From: Fimbriimonadales bacterium
GTDB lineage: Bacteria > Armatimonadota > Fimbriimonadia > Fimbriimonadales > ATM1
Length of the DNA stretch: 64,000 nucleotides
Direction: 5' to 3'
Assembly: GCA_035559795.1 (NCBI GenBank)
Contig: DATMAR010000007.1
Coordinates: forward strand, 62,001 to 126,000
The notes under the pieces were generated by a model. The model searched no databases. It had not been told where the DNA came from and saw nothing but the letters and a program-made list of their open reading frames with translations. Shown here piece after piece: positions 1 to 7,907 of the stretch (positions are counted from its first letter, which is position 1; each line of letters begins with the position of its first letter). The translations under genes and the position numbers were made by a program.

Positions 1-437
1 TCAAAGGAAATCGTTTTCTGCAAGCGGTAAATGTCAAAACGATGCCCTATCCGGGATTTCCGACCGATTTGCAACAGCCGATGTGCGCTGTTCTGGCAAA
101 GGCACACGGAGTGAGTACAGTAGAAGAAACGATTTACGAAAGCCGTATCGGACACATTGCGGAACTCAACCGCATGGGAGCAAAAATCCGCCTCGAAGGC
201 AGGACTTGCATCATCACCGGCGTCGACCATCTCGAGGGAACGGTCGTGGAGGCTTCCGATTTGCGCGCAGGGGCGGCTTTGGTGATCGCCGGACTCTCTG
301 CGAGGGGAAAAACCATTGTTCGCAACGTAGAGCACATCGACAGAGGTTACGAAAGCATCGAAGTTTCCTTACGCAAATTAGGAGCGAAAATCGAGCGTGT
401 ATCGGAAAAAGAAAGCAAGGTGACGCAGCATGTTTAA
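1..437 (+). CDS. murA: UDP-N-acetylglucosamine 1-carboxyvinyltransferase, C-terminal part
   Basis: This is the 3' end of murA, cut by the window edge; the frame is open from base 3. MurA adds enolpyruvate to UDP-GlcNAc in the cytoplasm, the first committed step of peptidoglycan synthesis. Visible family hallmarks are PYPGFPTDLQ, the RMGA segment, DLRAGAALV and HIDRGYE near the C-terminus. The catalytic Cys loop lies outside the window. The last 8 bases overlap the start of the following mreB, so the two cell-wall genes are probably co-transcribed and translationally coupled. The protein resembles MurA over its whole visible length, so the assignment is firm. Confidence 0.95.
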   Translation, partial: KGNRFLQAVNVKTMPYPGFPTDLQQPMCAVLAKAHGVSTVEETIYESRIGHIAELNRMGAKIRLEGRTCIITGVDHLEGTVVEASDLRAGAALVIAGLSARGKTIVRNVEHIDRGYESIEVSLRKLGAKIERVSEKESKVTQHV

Positions 438-1437
438 AATGAGTGCGGAGCTCGGAATAGATTTAGGCACTTCGAATATCTTAGTTTATAAACGCGGAGA
501 GGGAATCGTTTTAGAAGAACCCACGGTCGTCGCTTACAACACGCAAACGAAAAAAGTTTTAGCGGTAGGGGAAGCGGCGCGTGAAATGATCGGGCGAACG
601 CCAGGAAGTATCGTCGCCATTCGCCCTTTGCAAGACGGTGTGATTGCCGATTACACGCATACGCTCAAAATGCTGGAATTCATCATTGACAGGGTGTGCG
701 GTCGTCATCGTCTTTTTCGCCCGAAATTGATGATATGCGTTCCGAGTGGTTGCACGAATGTAGAGAGAAGGGCGGTTCTTCAAGCGGCTCGTGAAGCAGG
801 CGCGGGAGAAGTTTTCACGATCGAAGAGCCAATGGCGGCTGCGATCGGTGCAGGGCTTCCTATTTCCTCGCCAGGCGGAAACATGGTCGTAGACATAGGG
901 GGGGGGACGACTGATATCGCCGTCATCTCTTTGGGGGGGCTCGTAATTGCGGAGAGCCTTCGCGTCGGCGGGAACAAATTCGACGAAGCCATCGCTCGTC
1001 ATCTACGAAATGCGTACAATCTGATGATCGGTGAAAGAACTGCCGAGGAAATCAAATGGAAAATCGGTTCTGCCTTCCCGCTTCCGCAAGAGTTGAGGTT
1101 AGAAGTCCGTGGGCGCGATTTGATGGCGGGTTTACCGAGAACCATCGAGATTACAAGCGAAGAAATTAGGGAATCGCTTTCGGACCCATTGCGCGCAATT
1201 ACAGAGAAGGTTTGTACGGTATTAGAACAGACACCTCCGGAATTGAGCAGCGATATTATCGAGAGGGGAATCGTGGTGACGGGAGGCGGCGGACTTCTTC
1301 GCGGAATAGACAGGTTATTGGCTTCCATTACGGATATCCCTGTGCGAGTAGCAGAAAACGCCTTGCATTGCGTCGCGATTGGCACGGGTCGCGCCCTCGA
1401 GACCTTACCGGCTATGCAAAAATCCGCCACAGCGTAA
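430..1437 (+). CDS. mreB: Rod-shape determining protein MreB (copy 1)
   Basis: This is a 335-residue actin-like MreB, which polymerises under the membrane and guides lateral wall synthesis. The phosphate-1 motif GIDLGTSN is at residues 9-16, the IEEPMAAAIGAGLP segment is present, and the phosphate-2 motif DIGGGTTD follows. A GERTAEEIK segment and a C-terminal adenosine motif TGGGGLLRG complete the fold. The IGGGTT stretch is written with nine consecutive G at 898-906. AAGGTG lies 8 bases before the ATG. It follows murA with an 8-base overlap and has no mreC or mreD beside it. A second mreB sits at 58819 in a complete mreBCD operon, so this copy may be a specialised paralogue. Confidence 0.95.
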   Translation: MFKMSAELGIDLGTSNILVYKRGEGIVLEEPTVVAYNTQTKKVLAVGEAAREMIGRTPGSIVAIRPLQDGVIADYTHTLKMLEFIIDRVCGRHRLFRPKLMICVPSGCTNVERRAVLQAAREAGAGEVFTIEEPMAAAIGAGLPISSPGGNMVVDIGGGTTDIAVISLGGLVIAESLRVGGNKFDEAIARHLRNAYNLMIGERTAEEIKWKIGSAFPLPQELRLEVRGRDLMAGLPRTIEITSEEIRESLSDPLRAITEKVCTVLEQTPPELSSDIIERGIVVTGGGGLLRGIDRLLASITDIPVRVAENALHCVAIGTGRALETLPAMQKSATA

Positions 1438-1489
1438 ACAGTGACGTATAATAAATAATAAAGTCGTATCCACTAAAGAGGAGATATGT

Positions 1490-2584
1490 ATGATAAGTTT
1501 AATCGTAGGCGCTAGTCTTCTTTTCATTCCTCAAGAAATTCAAGGAAAGGGGGAAGAGCTTTACAGGAATTTTAGAGAAAAACTTTTGAGAGCACAAACC
1601 CTTTCTGGCAGGTGTATGTTCACAAGGATAAGTCCTGATGGCAAAGTTACATTTATAAAAGAATTCAAATACAAAAAACCGAATTTAGAATTTATAAAAA
1701 CATGGTACAAAGGAAACCTTAACGGAATCGATGTTAGTGACGAAAAGAATAATTGGTTTTACAATGCAATAACGAAAGAATATCAAGTACAGCAAACGTC
1801 GGATCGCTTTATCCACTCTATAACTGGTCTCGAGGCGTTTACAAATCCTGAAATAAAATACGAAATCCTCTCGAGCCCTAAAAAACCTTCTAAAGTCAAC
1901 AACAGAATTTGTTACTCGGTGAACGTTGTTTTTATCAGAGAACATATTGAAAAAGACAAATTACCGGAAACCACTTTTTTCTTCGACAGCGAAACCGGTA
2001 TGCTGTTGAGAACCGAAACGATATATAAGCATATTATTCTCAAAGTCGTATCTGAATTCGAACGCTTGGAAATTAACCCTGTTTTGAAACCGGGAGAATT
2101 CACTTGGATAATTCCCGATGACGCAAAGCCTTTTTCAAGCACACAAAGCCTACTACCCATTGGAGCAGATGCACCATTTTTTACAGCAAAAACCTTTGAC
2201 GGAAAAGAGTTCAAACTCGCAGATGCAATAAGAACGAGCAAATGTATCCTCTTATACTTTTGGGGTTATGGTTGAAAGCCTTGTAAGGAGGAGTTTCCTC
2301 ACTTACAAAAATTGCATTCGCGTTTAGAGAAAAAAGGATTGAAAATCGTAGGAGTCCACATAGGTGGACTGTCACAGAATGTAAAACGATTCTACGATGA
2401 AGGGAAGTATACGTTTCCAACCATAATGAGTTTTAGCGCAGATATTCAGTTCGAGATCGCTTATGGTGTTCGCACTTTTGCTACAGTATTTATCATCGAC
2501 TCGAACGGAAAAATTGCAGACCGCTTCATTACCACCAATATCGAAACTATAAAAACTGCGTTGAAGAAGTTAGGCATTGAGTGA
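1490..2584 (+). CDS. Exported TlpA-like thioredoxin, predicted selenoprotein (UxxC), with LolA-like N-terminal domain
   Basis: This is a single reading frame of 364 residues if the TGA at 2273-2275 is read as selenocysteine (residue 262). Without recoding it falls into two pieces in the same frame. Residues 1-20 look like a signal peptide. Residues 25-225 resemble LolA/outer-membrane lipoprotein carrier-like domains. From about 230 there is a thioredoxin/TlpA domain: LLYFWGYG, then the TGA codon, then KPCKEEFPHL. Relatives have FWATWCGPC here, so the TGA falls on the first cysteine of CxxC and gives U262-K-P-C265. The strand-loop region LKIVGVHI and the cis-Pro-like FATVFIIDSNG follow. GAGGAG gives a good ribosome site 8 bases before the ATG. 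A strong hairpin lies just after the TGA. Likely role: thiol-disulfide exchange outside the cytoplasm. The partner is unknown. Confidence 0.85.
2276..2308 (+). promoter_or_regulatory. Predicted bacterial SECIS hairpin for the 1490 selenoprotein
   Basis: Five bases after the TGA an 11-bp hairpin begins: TTGTAAG at 2281-2287 pairs perfectly with CTTACAA at 2302-2308. Inside it, GAGG (2288-2291) pairs with CCTC (2297-2300), leaving one bulged A and the apical loop AGTTT. The loop begins 16 bases after the TGA and has a G among its first two bases. Both agree with published bacterial SECIS rules (loop 16-37 nt from UGA, early loop G). SelB binding is inferred. Confidence 0.8.
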
Positions 2585-2752
2585 GTCCTATCGAGTGCTG
2601 ATGGCAAGACCTGCGAGAACGCCTTAGAATCAACACAATGGTTGAATAGATTCACCACAACCATACTTTTCCGTATAGCCCTCTCCTATGATAAACAACA
2701 ATCTACGACAAAACCATGATATACTTCGTAAATATCATTTAGGAGACCAAAT

Positions 2753-3202
2753 ATGCTCACCTATTGTTTAGCAGCAGTTTCGATAGCCATTCAAGTGGCT
2801 GGATACTCGGATATCCCGCGAGACCATTGGGCGGCTGGTTCCGTGGAAAGACTGACGAATATGGGATTATTCCCCCCCGGGAAGGGGAAGCCGTTCCAAG
2901 GCGAGAAACCGGTTACGCGATATGAATTCGCCGTCGTCATGGACAAATTCGTTACGGACATCCGTCGCTCTTTCCTTCGTCAACCGATAAAGAAAAAAAT
3001 CAATACGCAAAAAATTCGAGGGCGAAAAGAAGACGGTTCGCAAACTGCGATGATACGTTTGGCGGAAGAAGGATTCCTCCCCTATTATTCACCGATTTTT
3101 CATGGGCCTAAGGATGCGATCACGCCGGATATGCTTTCGATTGCTCTTTCCCAAATCGCTAAGCGCATTGCATGGTGTTTTCAATCGGAAAAATCAAAAT
3201 AA
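2753..3202 (+). CDS. Secreted protein with S-layer homology (SLH) domain
   Basis: This is a 149-residue protein with a short signal peptide (about residues 1-17). One clear SLH repeat follows: YSDIPRDHWAAGSVERLTNMGLF, with the typical R-E-F ending (TRYEFAVVM) near residue 65. A second, degenerate half-repeat (MIRLAEEGFLPYY onward) lies at 100-140. SLH domains attach proteins to cell-wall polymers or bridge the wall and outer membrane. TAGGAG lies 8 bases before the ATG. It has neighbours on neither side that suggest a partner, and it is too short to carry an enzyme domain. The basic linker between the two repeats (KKKINTQKIRGRK) is unusual. Confidence 0.75.
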   Translation: MLTYCLAAVSIAIQVAGYSDIPRDHWAAGSVERLTNMGLFPPGKGKPFQGEKPVTRYEFAVVMDKFVTDIRRSFLRQPIKKKINTQKIRGRKEDGSQTAMIRLAEEGFLPYYSPIFHGPKDAITPDMLSIALSQIAKRIAWCFQSEKSK

Positions 3203-3289
3203 TGATTTATTTTCTGCATTAGAGCATCGAAAGAGAATATCTTAGACTTACCCACTTTGTGGGAACATCTGAATCTCCAAAGAAAGAAA

Positions 3290-3317
3290 AGGGATTTTGC
3301 GCAAAGCGCAAAACCCT
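3290..3317 (-). terminator. Rho-independent terminator of the 4549-3356 thioredoxin operon
   Basis: Read on the minus strand, arms of AGGGTTTTGCGC and GCGCAAAATCCCT surround a TTT loop, with one mismatch. A T-rich tract (TTTTCTTTCTTT) follows. It lies about 40 bases past the stop of the minus-strand gene at 3356. A second small hairpin (CCCTCG, AAC, CGAGGG) sits at 3328-3342 between them. Confidence 0.75.
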
Positions 3318-3355
3318 AACTTATGAACCCTCGAACCGAGGGGGATTTAAAACGC

Positions 3356-3922
3356 TCAACCGAAAGTCTGGCGTGGAGGAGCCTTGCTCAAATCTACATT
3401 TGCGACTTCGACCCCAGCAGCCTTCGCAAATGCGCGATTCAAATTCTCGAGCGTCTCCTTTCCATATCCGGGAAACACCTGAGCGATTTTTCCGTCTTTG
3501 CCGATTTCGACCGCAACAACCGAAAAGCGCATCTCGTATGCCTTGACCAACTTCTTCTCAGGATCGGGGAGCAGAGGATATTGAACTTGAAATCCCTTTG
3601 CCCATTCCGCAATTTTTTCTGGAGAAGTCCATACGATGCCTACGAATTGCACTTTGTCTTTATACGCTTCGTACAGCGCATTGTAGAGTTTCGATGCGCG
3701 CGGATTATGCGGGCATACTTCTTTCCAAAAGAGCACGAAAACAGGGCCCTTTTTAAGCATCTTATCGAGGGAAATCTCGCGTCCATCCTGCGCCTTGCCC
3801 GAAAAAGTGGGGGCTACAGAACCCTCAGGCAAAAAAATCCTTTGTTCTTGCGAGTTTCCCGCAAGAACAAAGGCTGAAATAAACAATGGCACAAACAGCG
3901 AAGCGAGCAGTCCTTTCTTCAT
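3356..3922 (-). CDS. TlpA/peroxiredoxin-like secreted protein with a single cysteine
   Basis: This 188-residue protein has a signal peptide (KKGLLASLFVPLFISAFVLAG) and an AhpC/TSA or TlpA-like thioredoxin domain (PEGSVAPTFSGKAQDGREISLDK, then VFVLFWKEVCPHN). The expected redox motif is C70-P-H-N: only the first Cys is present, encoded by TGC, and no other Cys is found in the protein. This resembles one-Cys peroxiredoxins or thioredoxin relatives that cannot form the CxxC disulfide. It follows the Sec-thioredoxin at 3998-4549 on the same strand after 75 bases, so both probably form one operon ending at the terminator at 3290. The two may act on the same extracytoplasmic thiol substrates; that is inference. 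Confidence 0.8.
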   Translation of the reverse strand: MKKGLLASLFVPLFISAFVLAGNSQEQRIFLPEGSVAPTFSGKAQDGREISLDKMLKKGPVFVLFWKEVCPHNPRASKLYNALYEAYKDKVQFVGIVWTSPEKIAEWAKGFQVQYPLLPDPEKKLVKAYEMRFSVVAVEIGKDGKIAQVFPGYGKETLENLNRAFAKAAGVEVANVDLSKAPPRQTFG

Positions 3923-3997
3923 GGTTTATTGTACCGATTCGACCGGAGTGAAAAGTTCCCTATAACGGGAAATATCAACCCTAAGCCTATAGATGAG

Positions 3998-4549
3998 TCA
4001 TTGCTTTGGCTTTTCTTTGATCAGCATTTCCACAGCGCGGTCCACTTCTTGATTCGCAATGTCCGCGAACCTCAGATTTCCCTCTCTATCGATGAGATAG
4101 TAATCCGGGAAGGAATCGGCATGGAAAGCATCCATCAGTTTCCGGTCTCCATCCTGCGCTATTAGCCAGGTGATTCCGAGTTCTTTCACGACCTGCTTCA
4201 TTTTCTCCGAATCGGGGTCGCAATGAATCCCAATCAAGACCAAACCTTGGTCTCGGTAGCGTCGGAGCAACTCTTTGAGATGCGGCACCGACGCCTTGCA
4301 GGGCCCTCACCACCATGCCCAAAAGTCGAGCAAAACCACTTTTCCCTTCAAAGATTTCCAAGTCGGGGCATCGCCGGTGAGATTGACCCACTCTTTCGCC
4401 TTCAGAGCAGGAGGAGGTTTCCCCTCGAGAGCGTCCTTGAGTTTCGCATTCTCGCCCGAGCGTTCTCGCTTGAAATCCTGAAAGGGTGGTGCACCAACGA
4501 GTATTGCCGTTAGAGCCAAAACGAGAAGGGACGTTTTGAAAACTTTCAT
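3998..4549 (-). CDS. Exported TlpA-like thioredoxin, predicted selenoprotein (U-G-P-C)
   Basis: Read through one in-frame TGA (minus strand, bases 4309-4307), this is a 183-residue thioredoxin of normal TlpA length. Without it only two fragments remain. Residues 1-20 are a signal peptide or membrane anchor (KVFKTSLLVLALTAILVGA). The domain begins LKGKVVLLDFWAWW, followed by TGA, then GPCKASVPHLKELL. The family consensus is FWATWCGPC, so TGA stands exactly at the first catalytic Cys, giving U81-G-P-C84. The remainder (GLVLIGIHCD, DSFPDYYLIDREGNLRF) includes the cis-Pro strand of a complete fold, with no frameshift or decay. It is first in a probable operon with the one-Cys relative at 3356. 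Loss of function by a nonsense mutation is the alternative, but the exact position and two similar cases nearby argue against it. Confidence 0.85.
4281..4300 (-). promoter_or_regulatory. Possible SECIS hairpin for the 3998-4549 selenoprotein
   Basis: On the minus strand, starting 6 bases after the TGA, TGC pairs with GCA and GGC pairs with GCC. An AA bulge lies on the 5' side and the apical loop is GTCGGT. The loop starts about 14 bases after the TGA, slightly closer than usual, and begins with G. It is weaker than the elements at 2281 and 10465, so confidence is lower. Confidence 0.45.
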
Positions 4550-4618
4550 GAGATAGATTATATTCGCTCATAGTTCTTGTCGTGGAAAAAGAGGTATATG
4601 TAGCGATTGGTACAAAAA

Positions 4619-5233
4619 ATGGCAAAAGGAAAAGAGACAAAAGAGCGGATTCTATCAGCAGCGACGCGAATTATGGCTAATAAAGGCTATGTCGGGGCTG
4701 GAGTGGACGAAATTATGCAAGAGGCAGGAGTCGGAAAAAGCAGTTTCTACCATTTTTTTCCGTCGAAAGTCGCCTTGGGTGTAGCGGTTCTGGACGAATA
4801 TGTCCAAGAACTCAGAACAGGACTAATGCCTGAGATTTTTCACAACAAAATACGGGCGAAAGAGCGAATCCCCGCTTTTTTTTCGAAACTCGCCGAGCGG
4901 CTACATTCTGGAAGCGAGGACACGCTTCTCGTCACTTGGTCTGCAGAGACACCTTTTCTGCCCGAGGAATTGAGAAATAAACTCCTAAGCCTCATCACCG
5001 ATATTCGTGAAGAATTCGAACGCACTTTCGAGGATGCGATACAAGAATACGATTTATTCCCAGAAGCACCGATCGAAGAACTGGCAGAAAACACTATGAG
5101 TTACCTTTTAGGTTTATTAGTTTTATGCCGCGCATACGATTCACCTTCCCTTTTACGAGAAAAAGCAAATAGCGTTAAAAACCTTTGGAGAGAGTACACA
5201 CTCGATGAAAAGCCCGCTCATAGAAAACTTTGA
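4619..5233 (+). CDS. TetR/AcrR-family transcriptional regulator
   Basis: This is a repressor-type regulator of about 204 residues. The N-terminal helix-turn-helix is typical: RILSAATRIMANKGYVGAGVDEIMQEAGVGKSSFYHFFPSKVAL, at residues 10-53 from the chosen ATG. The C-terminal domain, which would bind a ligand and dimerise, is all-helical and not further recognisable (EDTLLVTWSAETPFLPEELRNKLL). A TTG at 4607 would add four residues. The gene is divergent from the Sec-thioredoxin operon (start at 4549), with only 57-69 bases between the starts. It could therefore control that operon and itself from a shared promoter region. This is inferred from position; I see no clear operator. Confidence 0.85.
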   Translation: MAKGKETKERILSAATRIMANKGYVGAGVDEIMQEAGVGKSSFYHFFPSKVALGVAVLDEYVQELRTGLMPEIFHNKIRAKERIPAFFSKLAERLHSGSEDTLLVTWSAETPFLPEELRNKLLSLITDIREEFERTFEDAIQEYDLFPEAPIEELAENTMSYLLGLLVLCRAYDSPSLLREKANSVKNLWREYTLDEKPAHRKL

Positions 5234-5312
5234 GCAAATCACATCTTATTTAAAAAACTCAATCGATGTGTTTCAACAAACAAGAACAGTTGAGGTTCAA
5301 GAGCGCTTAATA

Positions 5313-5338
5313 GCCTCAACTGCAGGAGCAGTTGAGGC
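5313..5338. repeat. Inverted repeat of the TTGAGGC family
   Basis: GCCTCAACTG (5313-5322) and CAGTTGAGGC (5329-5338) form a perfect 10-bp palindrome around CAGGAG. Partial copies of the same word (GTTGAGGCATC) occur between genes at 17277-17287 and 18558-18568. ACTGCAGGAGCAGT occurs at 38686-38699. It lies between two converging genes and could end transcription from either side, but no T-run follows. Confidence 0.6.
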
Positions 5339-5399
5339 ATCACAAAGCAACACAAGCAAAGTAAGCAATCACAGTCAACTGCGGGAGTGTTGGGACATT

Positions 5400-6146
5400 T
5401 TAAATTTTCCGCGCTGCCCAGAGAATCGCGCGTCGGAGCATATCCATGAATAGCGGCTCTCGAAATGTTTCCTTGGTATGTCCCATTGCACAATACCAAC
5501 TTCGCCCCCCCTCGAAATCTTGACACCAGATAATCGGGTGGTCGTTTCCCATTTCCCCGCCTCGATAACTCTTTTCGTTTACCGTCGCTAACACGTGAAC
5601 CTCGCTTCGAGGATTCGCTCGAAAGTTGTACCATTCGTCCTTTCTTCGCCAAACTTTCGGCAGAGCGCTCATGGTCGGATGATTCGGATCTTCGATGTGA
5701 ACGTCCGCTTCTTGAATTTCGGGATGTATTTTGAAATAAGCACCTACCAACCTCCCGTAAAACTTCCACTCGTATTCCGTATCGCTCGCAGAGTGTATCC
5801 CTATAAATCCACCCCCCCGTTTGATAAACGATTCGAAAGCACGTTCTTGCGAGGGATTCAACACGTCCCCCGTCGTATTGAGAAAAATGACGACATCGAA
5901 GTTTTTGAGTGTTTCATCAGAAAACCAACTCGCATCCTCGGTAAACGCAACGCTATGACCTTCCTTTGCGCAAAGCTCGAGAATCATTCCTTGTCCATCA
6001 GGAATAGATTCGTGTCTATATCCTGCTGTTTTGGAAAAAACGAGTACGTTTATCGCAACATCTTCGGGTGCTGATAAGGTGGATTCTACAAAAGCGAAAG
6101 CAGGATAAACCAAAAGAGCGAAAAGCAACAAGTTCATCGGAAGCAT
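5400..6146 (-). CDS. ThuA-like (trehalose-utilisation) domain protein, secreted
   Basis: This is a 248-residue protein with a signal peptide (MNLLLFALLVYPAFAF). A ThuA-like glutamine-amidotransferase fold follows: VLVFSKTAGYRHESIPDG at 34-51, FLNTTGDVLNPSQERAFESFIKRGGGFIGIHSASDTEYEW in the middle, and GNDHPIIWCQDFEGGRSWYCAMGHTKE towards the end. ThuA domains are common in carbohydrate-utilisation loci of Planctomycetes, Armatimonadota and Bacteroidetes; the exact reaction is not settled. It lies beside the sugar cluster starting at 7908 but on the opposite strand. It is complete, with all expected motifs. Confidence 0.88.
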   Translation of the reverse strand: MLPMNLLLFALLVYPAFAFVESTLSAPEDVAINVLVFSKTAGYRHESIPDGQGMILELCAKEGHSVAFTEDASWFSDETLKNFDVVIFLNTTGDVLNPSQERAFESFIKRGGGFIGIHSASDTEYEWKFYGRLVGAYFKIHPEIQEADVHIEDPNHPTMSALPKVWRRKDEWYNFRANPRSEVHVLATVNEKSYRGGEMGNDHPIIWCQDFEGGRSWYCAMGHTKETFREPLFMDMLRRAILWAARKI

Positions 6147-6197
6147 TTTACCAGCGAGCCGGTTGTGCGTTTCCTACAATTCTTGAGAGGAAATATA

Positions 6198-7145
6198 TTA
6201 TTTTGGTTTGGCGAAAAATGCCTTCGCCCCGAAGGTTTTTGCCAATTTCTTTCCTTCTTTTTCTCCCAACACACACAAAGCCGTTGCTAAACTATCGCTC
6301 GTCATTGCATTTTTTGCAATCACGGTAACTTGCAGTCGGTTCGTCAAACCGAGCCCCGTTCTCGGGTCTACGATGTGGGAATACCGTTTTCCGTTGATTT
6401 CTACGAATTGATAAATATCCCCCGAAGTGGAAATCCCGCAATTCGACAAAAATAGGGGCTTGCGATGAAAGCCACGAATGACAATTCGCCATCCTTTCTC
6501 ACCAGGGGGCGGCTGAGAAACGGCGATATCCCCCCCTGCCTCGACTAAAGCAATCTTTATTCCATGCTTTTTCAATTCGAACAAAGCCTCGTCGCATGCA
6601 TAGCCTTTCGCAATCCCCCCCAAATCCAATTTCATGCCTATTGTTTTTAATTCTACCGTCGAAGTTTGCTTATCCAATGCCATCTTTTTCCATCCTGTTT
6701 TCGAGAGGGCTTTTTGTAAAGCATTGCGGTTAGGCAATTTTTTCGCCTTCCGCGCTTCTCGCCACAGCGAAACGACAGGACCGCACGTAACATCGAAACC
6801 CCCCTCTGAAAATCGCGAGACTTTTTGGGCAAATTCCAAAACTCGAAATAAATCCTCGCTGACTTTTATTTTTCCCTTTCCCGACATCGAAGAGAGCCGA
6901 GAAAGTTCGCTATCCACGCGATAATCGCTCATGATGGCATCGAGTTCGGCAAACCTCGCAAAAGCCGCTCGAGCCGCTCGCTCCGCTCGAGACTCTTCTT
7001 CCGCATATAATATTAAATCGACCCGAACCCCCATATGCACTTGACTGTACGCGAATCGTCTAACTTCTCGACCCTTTCCGAACCCAGCAAAGGGTAAAAC
7101 GAACAACATAACGGACAACGCGATGCACATCACTGCTCTTTTCAT
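6198..7145 (-). CDS. apbE: FAD:protein FMN transferase (ApbE family)
   Basis: The protein has 315 residues from the ATG that gives a classical signal peptide (KRAVMCIALSVMLFVLPFAGFG); the open frame runs back to 7280. ApbE enzymes act outside the cytoplasm and link FMN to Thr residues of proteins such as Rnf/Nqr subunits. Visible motifs are MGVRVDLILYAEEE at the N-terminus, SEGGFDVTCGPVV, the DLGGIAKGYACDEA core, VEAGGDIAVS, and the end ATALCVLGEKEGKKL. The DPRTG segment (HIVDPRTGLGL) is intact. The proposed start overlaps the start of the divergent gene at 7123 by 23 bases. If that is wrong, Met codons at 7130 or 7109 still leave a signal sequence. No acceptor-protein gene is nearby. Confidence 0.92.
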   Translation of the reverse strand: MKRAVMCIALSVMLFVLPFAGFGKGREVRRFAYSQVHMGVRVDLILYAEEESRAERAARAAFARFAELDAIMSDYRVDSELSRLSSMSGKGKIKVSEDLFRVLEFAQKVSRFSEGGFDVTCGPVVSLWREARKAKKLPNRNALQKALSKTGWKKMALDKQTSTVELKTIGMKLDLGGIAKGYACDEALFELKKHGIKIALVEAGGDIAVSQPPPGEKGWRIVIRGFHRKPLFLSNCGISTSGDIYQFVEINGKRYSHIVDPRTGLGLTNRLQVTVIAKNAMTSDSLATALCVLGEKEGKKLAKTFGAKAFFAKPK

Positions 7146-7893
7146 TTTTTTAAACCTAACGCCGCAGCAAGCTTCTCTCGATATCTTCGAAGAAAAGATT
7201 CCCTCTACGCTGAGTTCTTTTCGCATGCGTCGCGTTCCTGATGGCGAGATTACGATAAACAAGAAAAAATATTCTATCAAAAATATCTATTTCAGCGAAA
7301 CAGAAATCACTTGGGACGTTTACGATATTTGGCTTTATCGTTTAGACCTCACTGCTGAAGAACGTGCGAAAGGAATAGATGCCGAATCGAGACCGAGCAA
7401 GCCTTATGGTGCACCAGACCGTGGCTTCGGTCATTCGGGTTATCCTGCAATTTCGATGACCTATGATGCGGCAGAACAATTCTGCGCTTGGCTTTCAAAA
7501 AAAACGAACAAACACTATAGGCTCCCTACGGAATTCGAATGGGAATACGCTGCTCGCGCCGGAGAAAAAAGTTCTTCGATGTCGAACCTTCTCGATTATG
7601 CATGGGTATGGGAAAACTCCATGAGCAAAACCCATCCCGTCGGCAAGAAGAAGCCGAACAATTGGGGATTTTTCGATATGTTAGGTAACGCCGCAGAATG
7701 GGCAAAAGATGTCGATGGAAAGCCAGTTCTTTGCGGTGGTTCGTTTTTGGACAAACAAACAAACATCGGCTTCTCTACGAGAGCCTATCAGACTCCGAAA
7801 TGGAATCAAACCGACCCGCAAAATCCTAAAAGCAAATGGTGGCTTTCCGATGCACCTTTTGCCGGTTTTCGCATCGTTTGCCAAGATAAATAG
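7123..7893 (+). CDS. SUMF1/EgtB/PvdO-family (formylglycine-generating-like) protein
   Basis: This 256-residue protein has a short hydrophobic N-terminus (HITALFIFLNLTPQQAS), probably a signal peptide. An FGE-sulfatase fold follows: FRMRRVPDGEITINKKKY, ISMTYDAAEQFCAWLSKKTNKHYRLPTEFEWEYAARAG, NNWGFFDMLGNAAEWAKDV, and the ending FAGFRIV. The family includes formylglycine-generating enzymes, EgtB-type iron enzymes and non-catalytic relatives. I do not see a clear active-site Cys pair, so a non-FGE role is more likely. The start overlaps apbE on the other strand; an ATG at 7225 would remove the overlap but also the signal sequence. The following Gfo/Idh/MocA gene begins 14 bases after its stop, so the two may be co-transcribed. 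Confidence 0.8.
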   Translation: MHITALFIFLNLTPQQASLDIFEEKIPSTLSSFRMRRVPDGEITINKKKYSIKNIYFSETEITWDVYDIWLYRLDLTAEERAKGIDAESRPSKPYGAPDRGFGHSGYPAISMTYDAAEQFCAWLSKKTNKHYRLPTEFEWEYAARAGEKSSSMSNLLDYAWVWENSMSKTHPVGKKKPNNWGFFDMLGNAAEWAKDVDGKPVLCGGSFLDKQTNIGFSTRAYQTPKWNQTDPQNPKSKWWLSDAPFAGFRIVCQDK

Positions 7894-7907
7894 GATATGC
7901 TTTCAGC

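Noticed and set aside
898-906. G9 run in mreB as a phase-variable tract or frameshift site
   Set aside because: It reads in frame as the essential Gly-Gly-Gly of DIGGGTTD. An essential core motif is an unlikely place for on/off switching, though slippage cannot be excluded.
2273-2275. TGA in the 1490 gene as a simple nonsense mutation or pseudogene
   Set aside because: The frame continues intact for 103 codons with all fold motifs. The TGA is exactly at the catalytic Cys, a hairpin follows, and two other genes show the same pattern, while a tRNA-Sec is in the window.
3710-3716. Selenocysteine in the one-Cys TlpA relative at 3356
   Set aside because: The Cys at residue 70 is encoded by TGC on the minus strand. 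No in-frame TGA interrupts this gene.
5595-6074. Long plus-strand open frame opposite the ThuA-like gene
   Set aside because: It is antisense to a gene with recognisable motifs, shows no domain of its own and has no ribosome site. It is a coding shadow.
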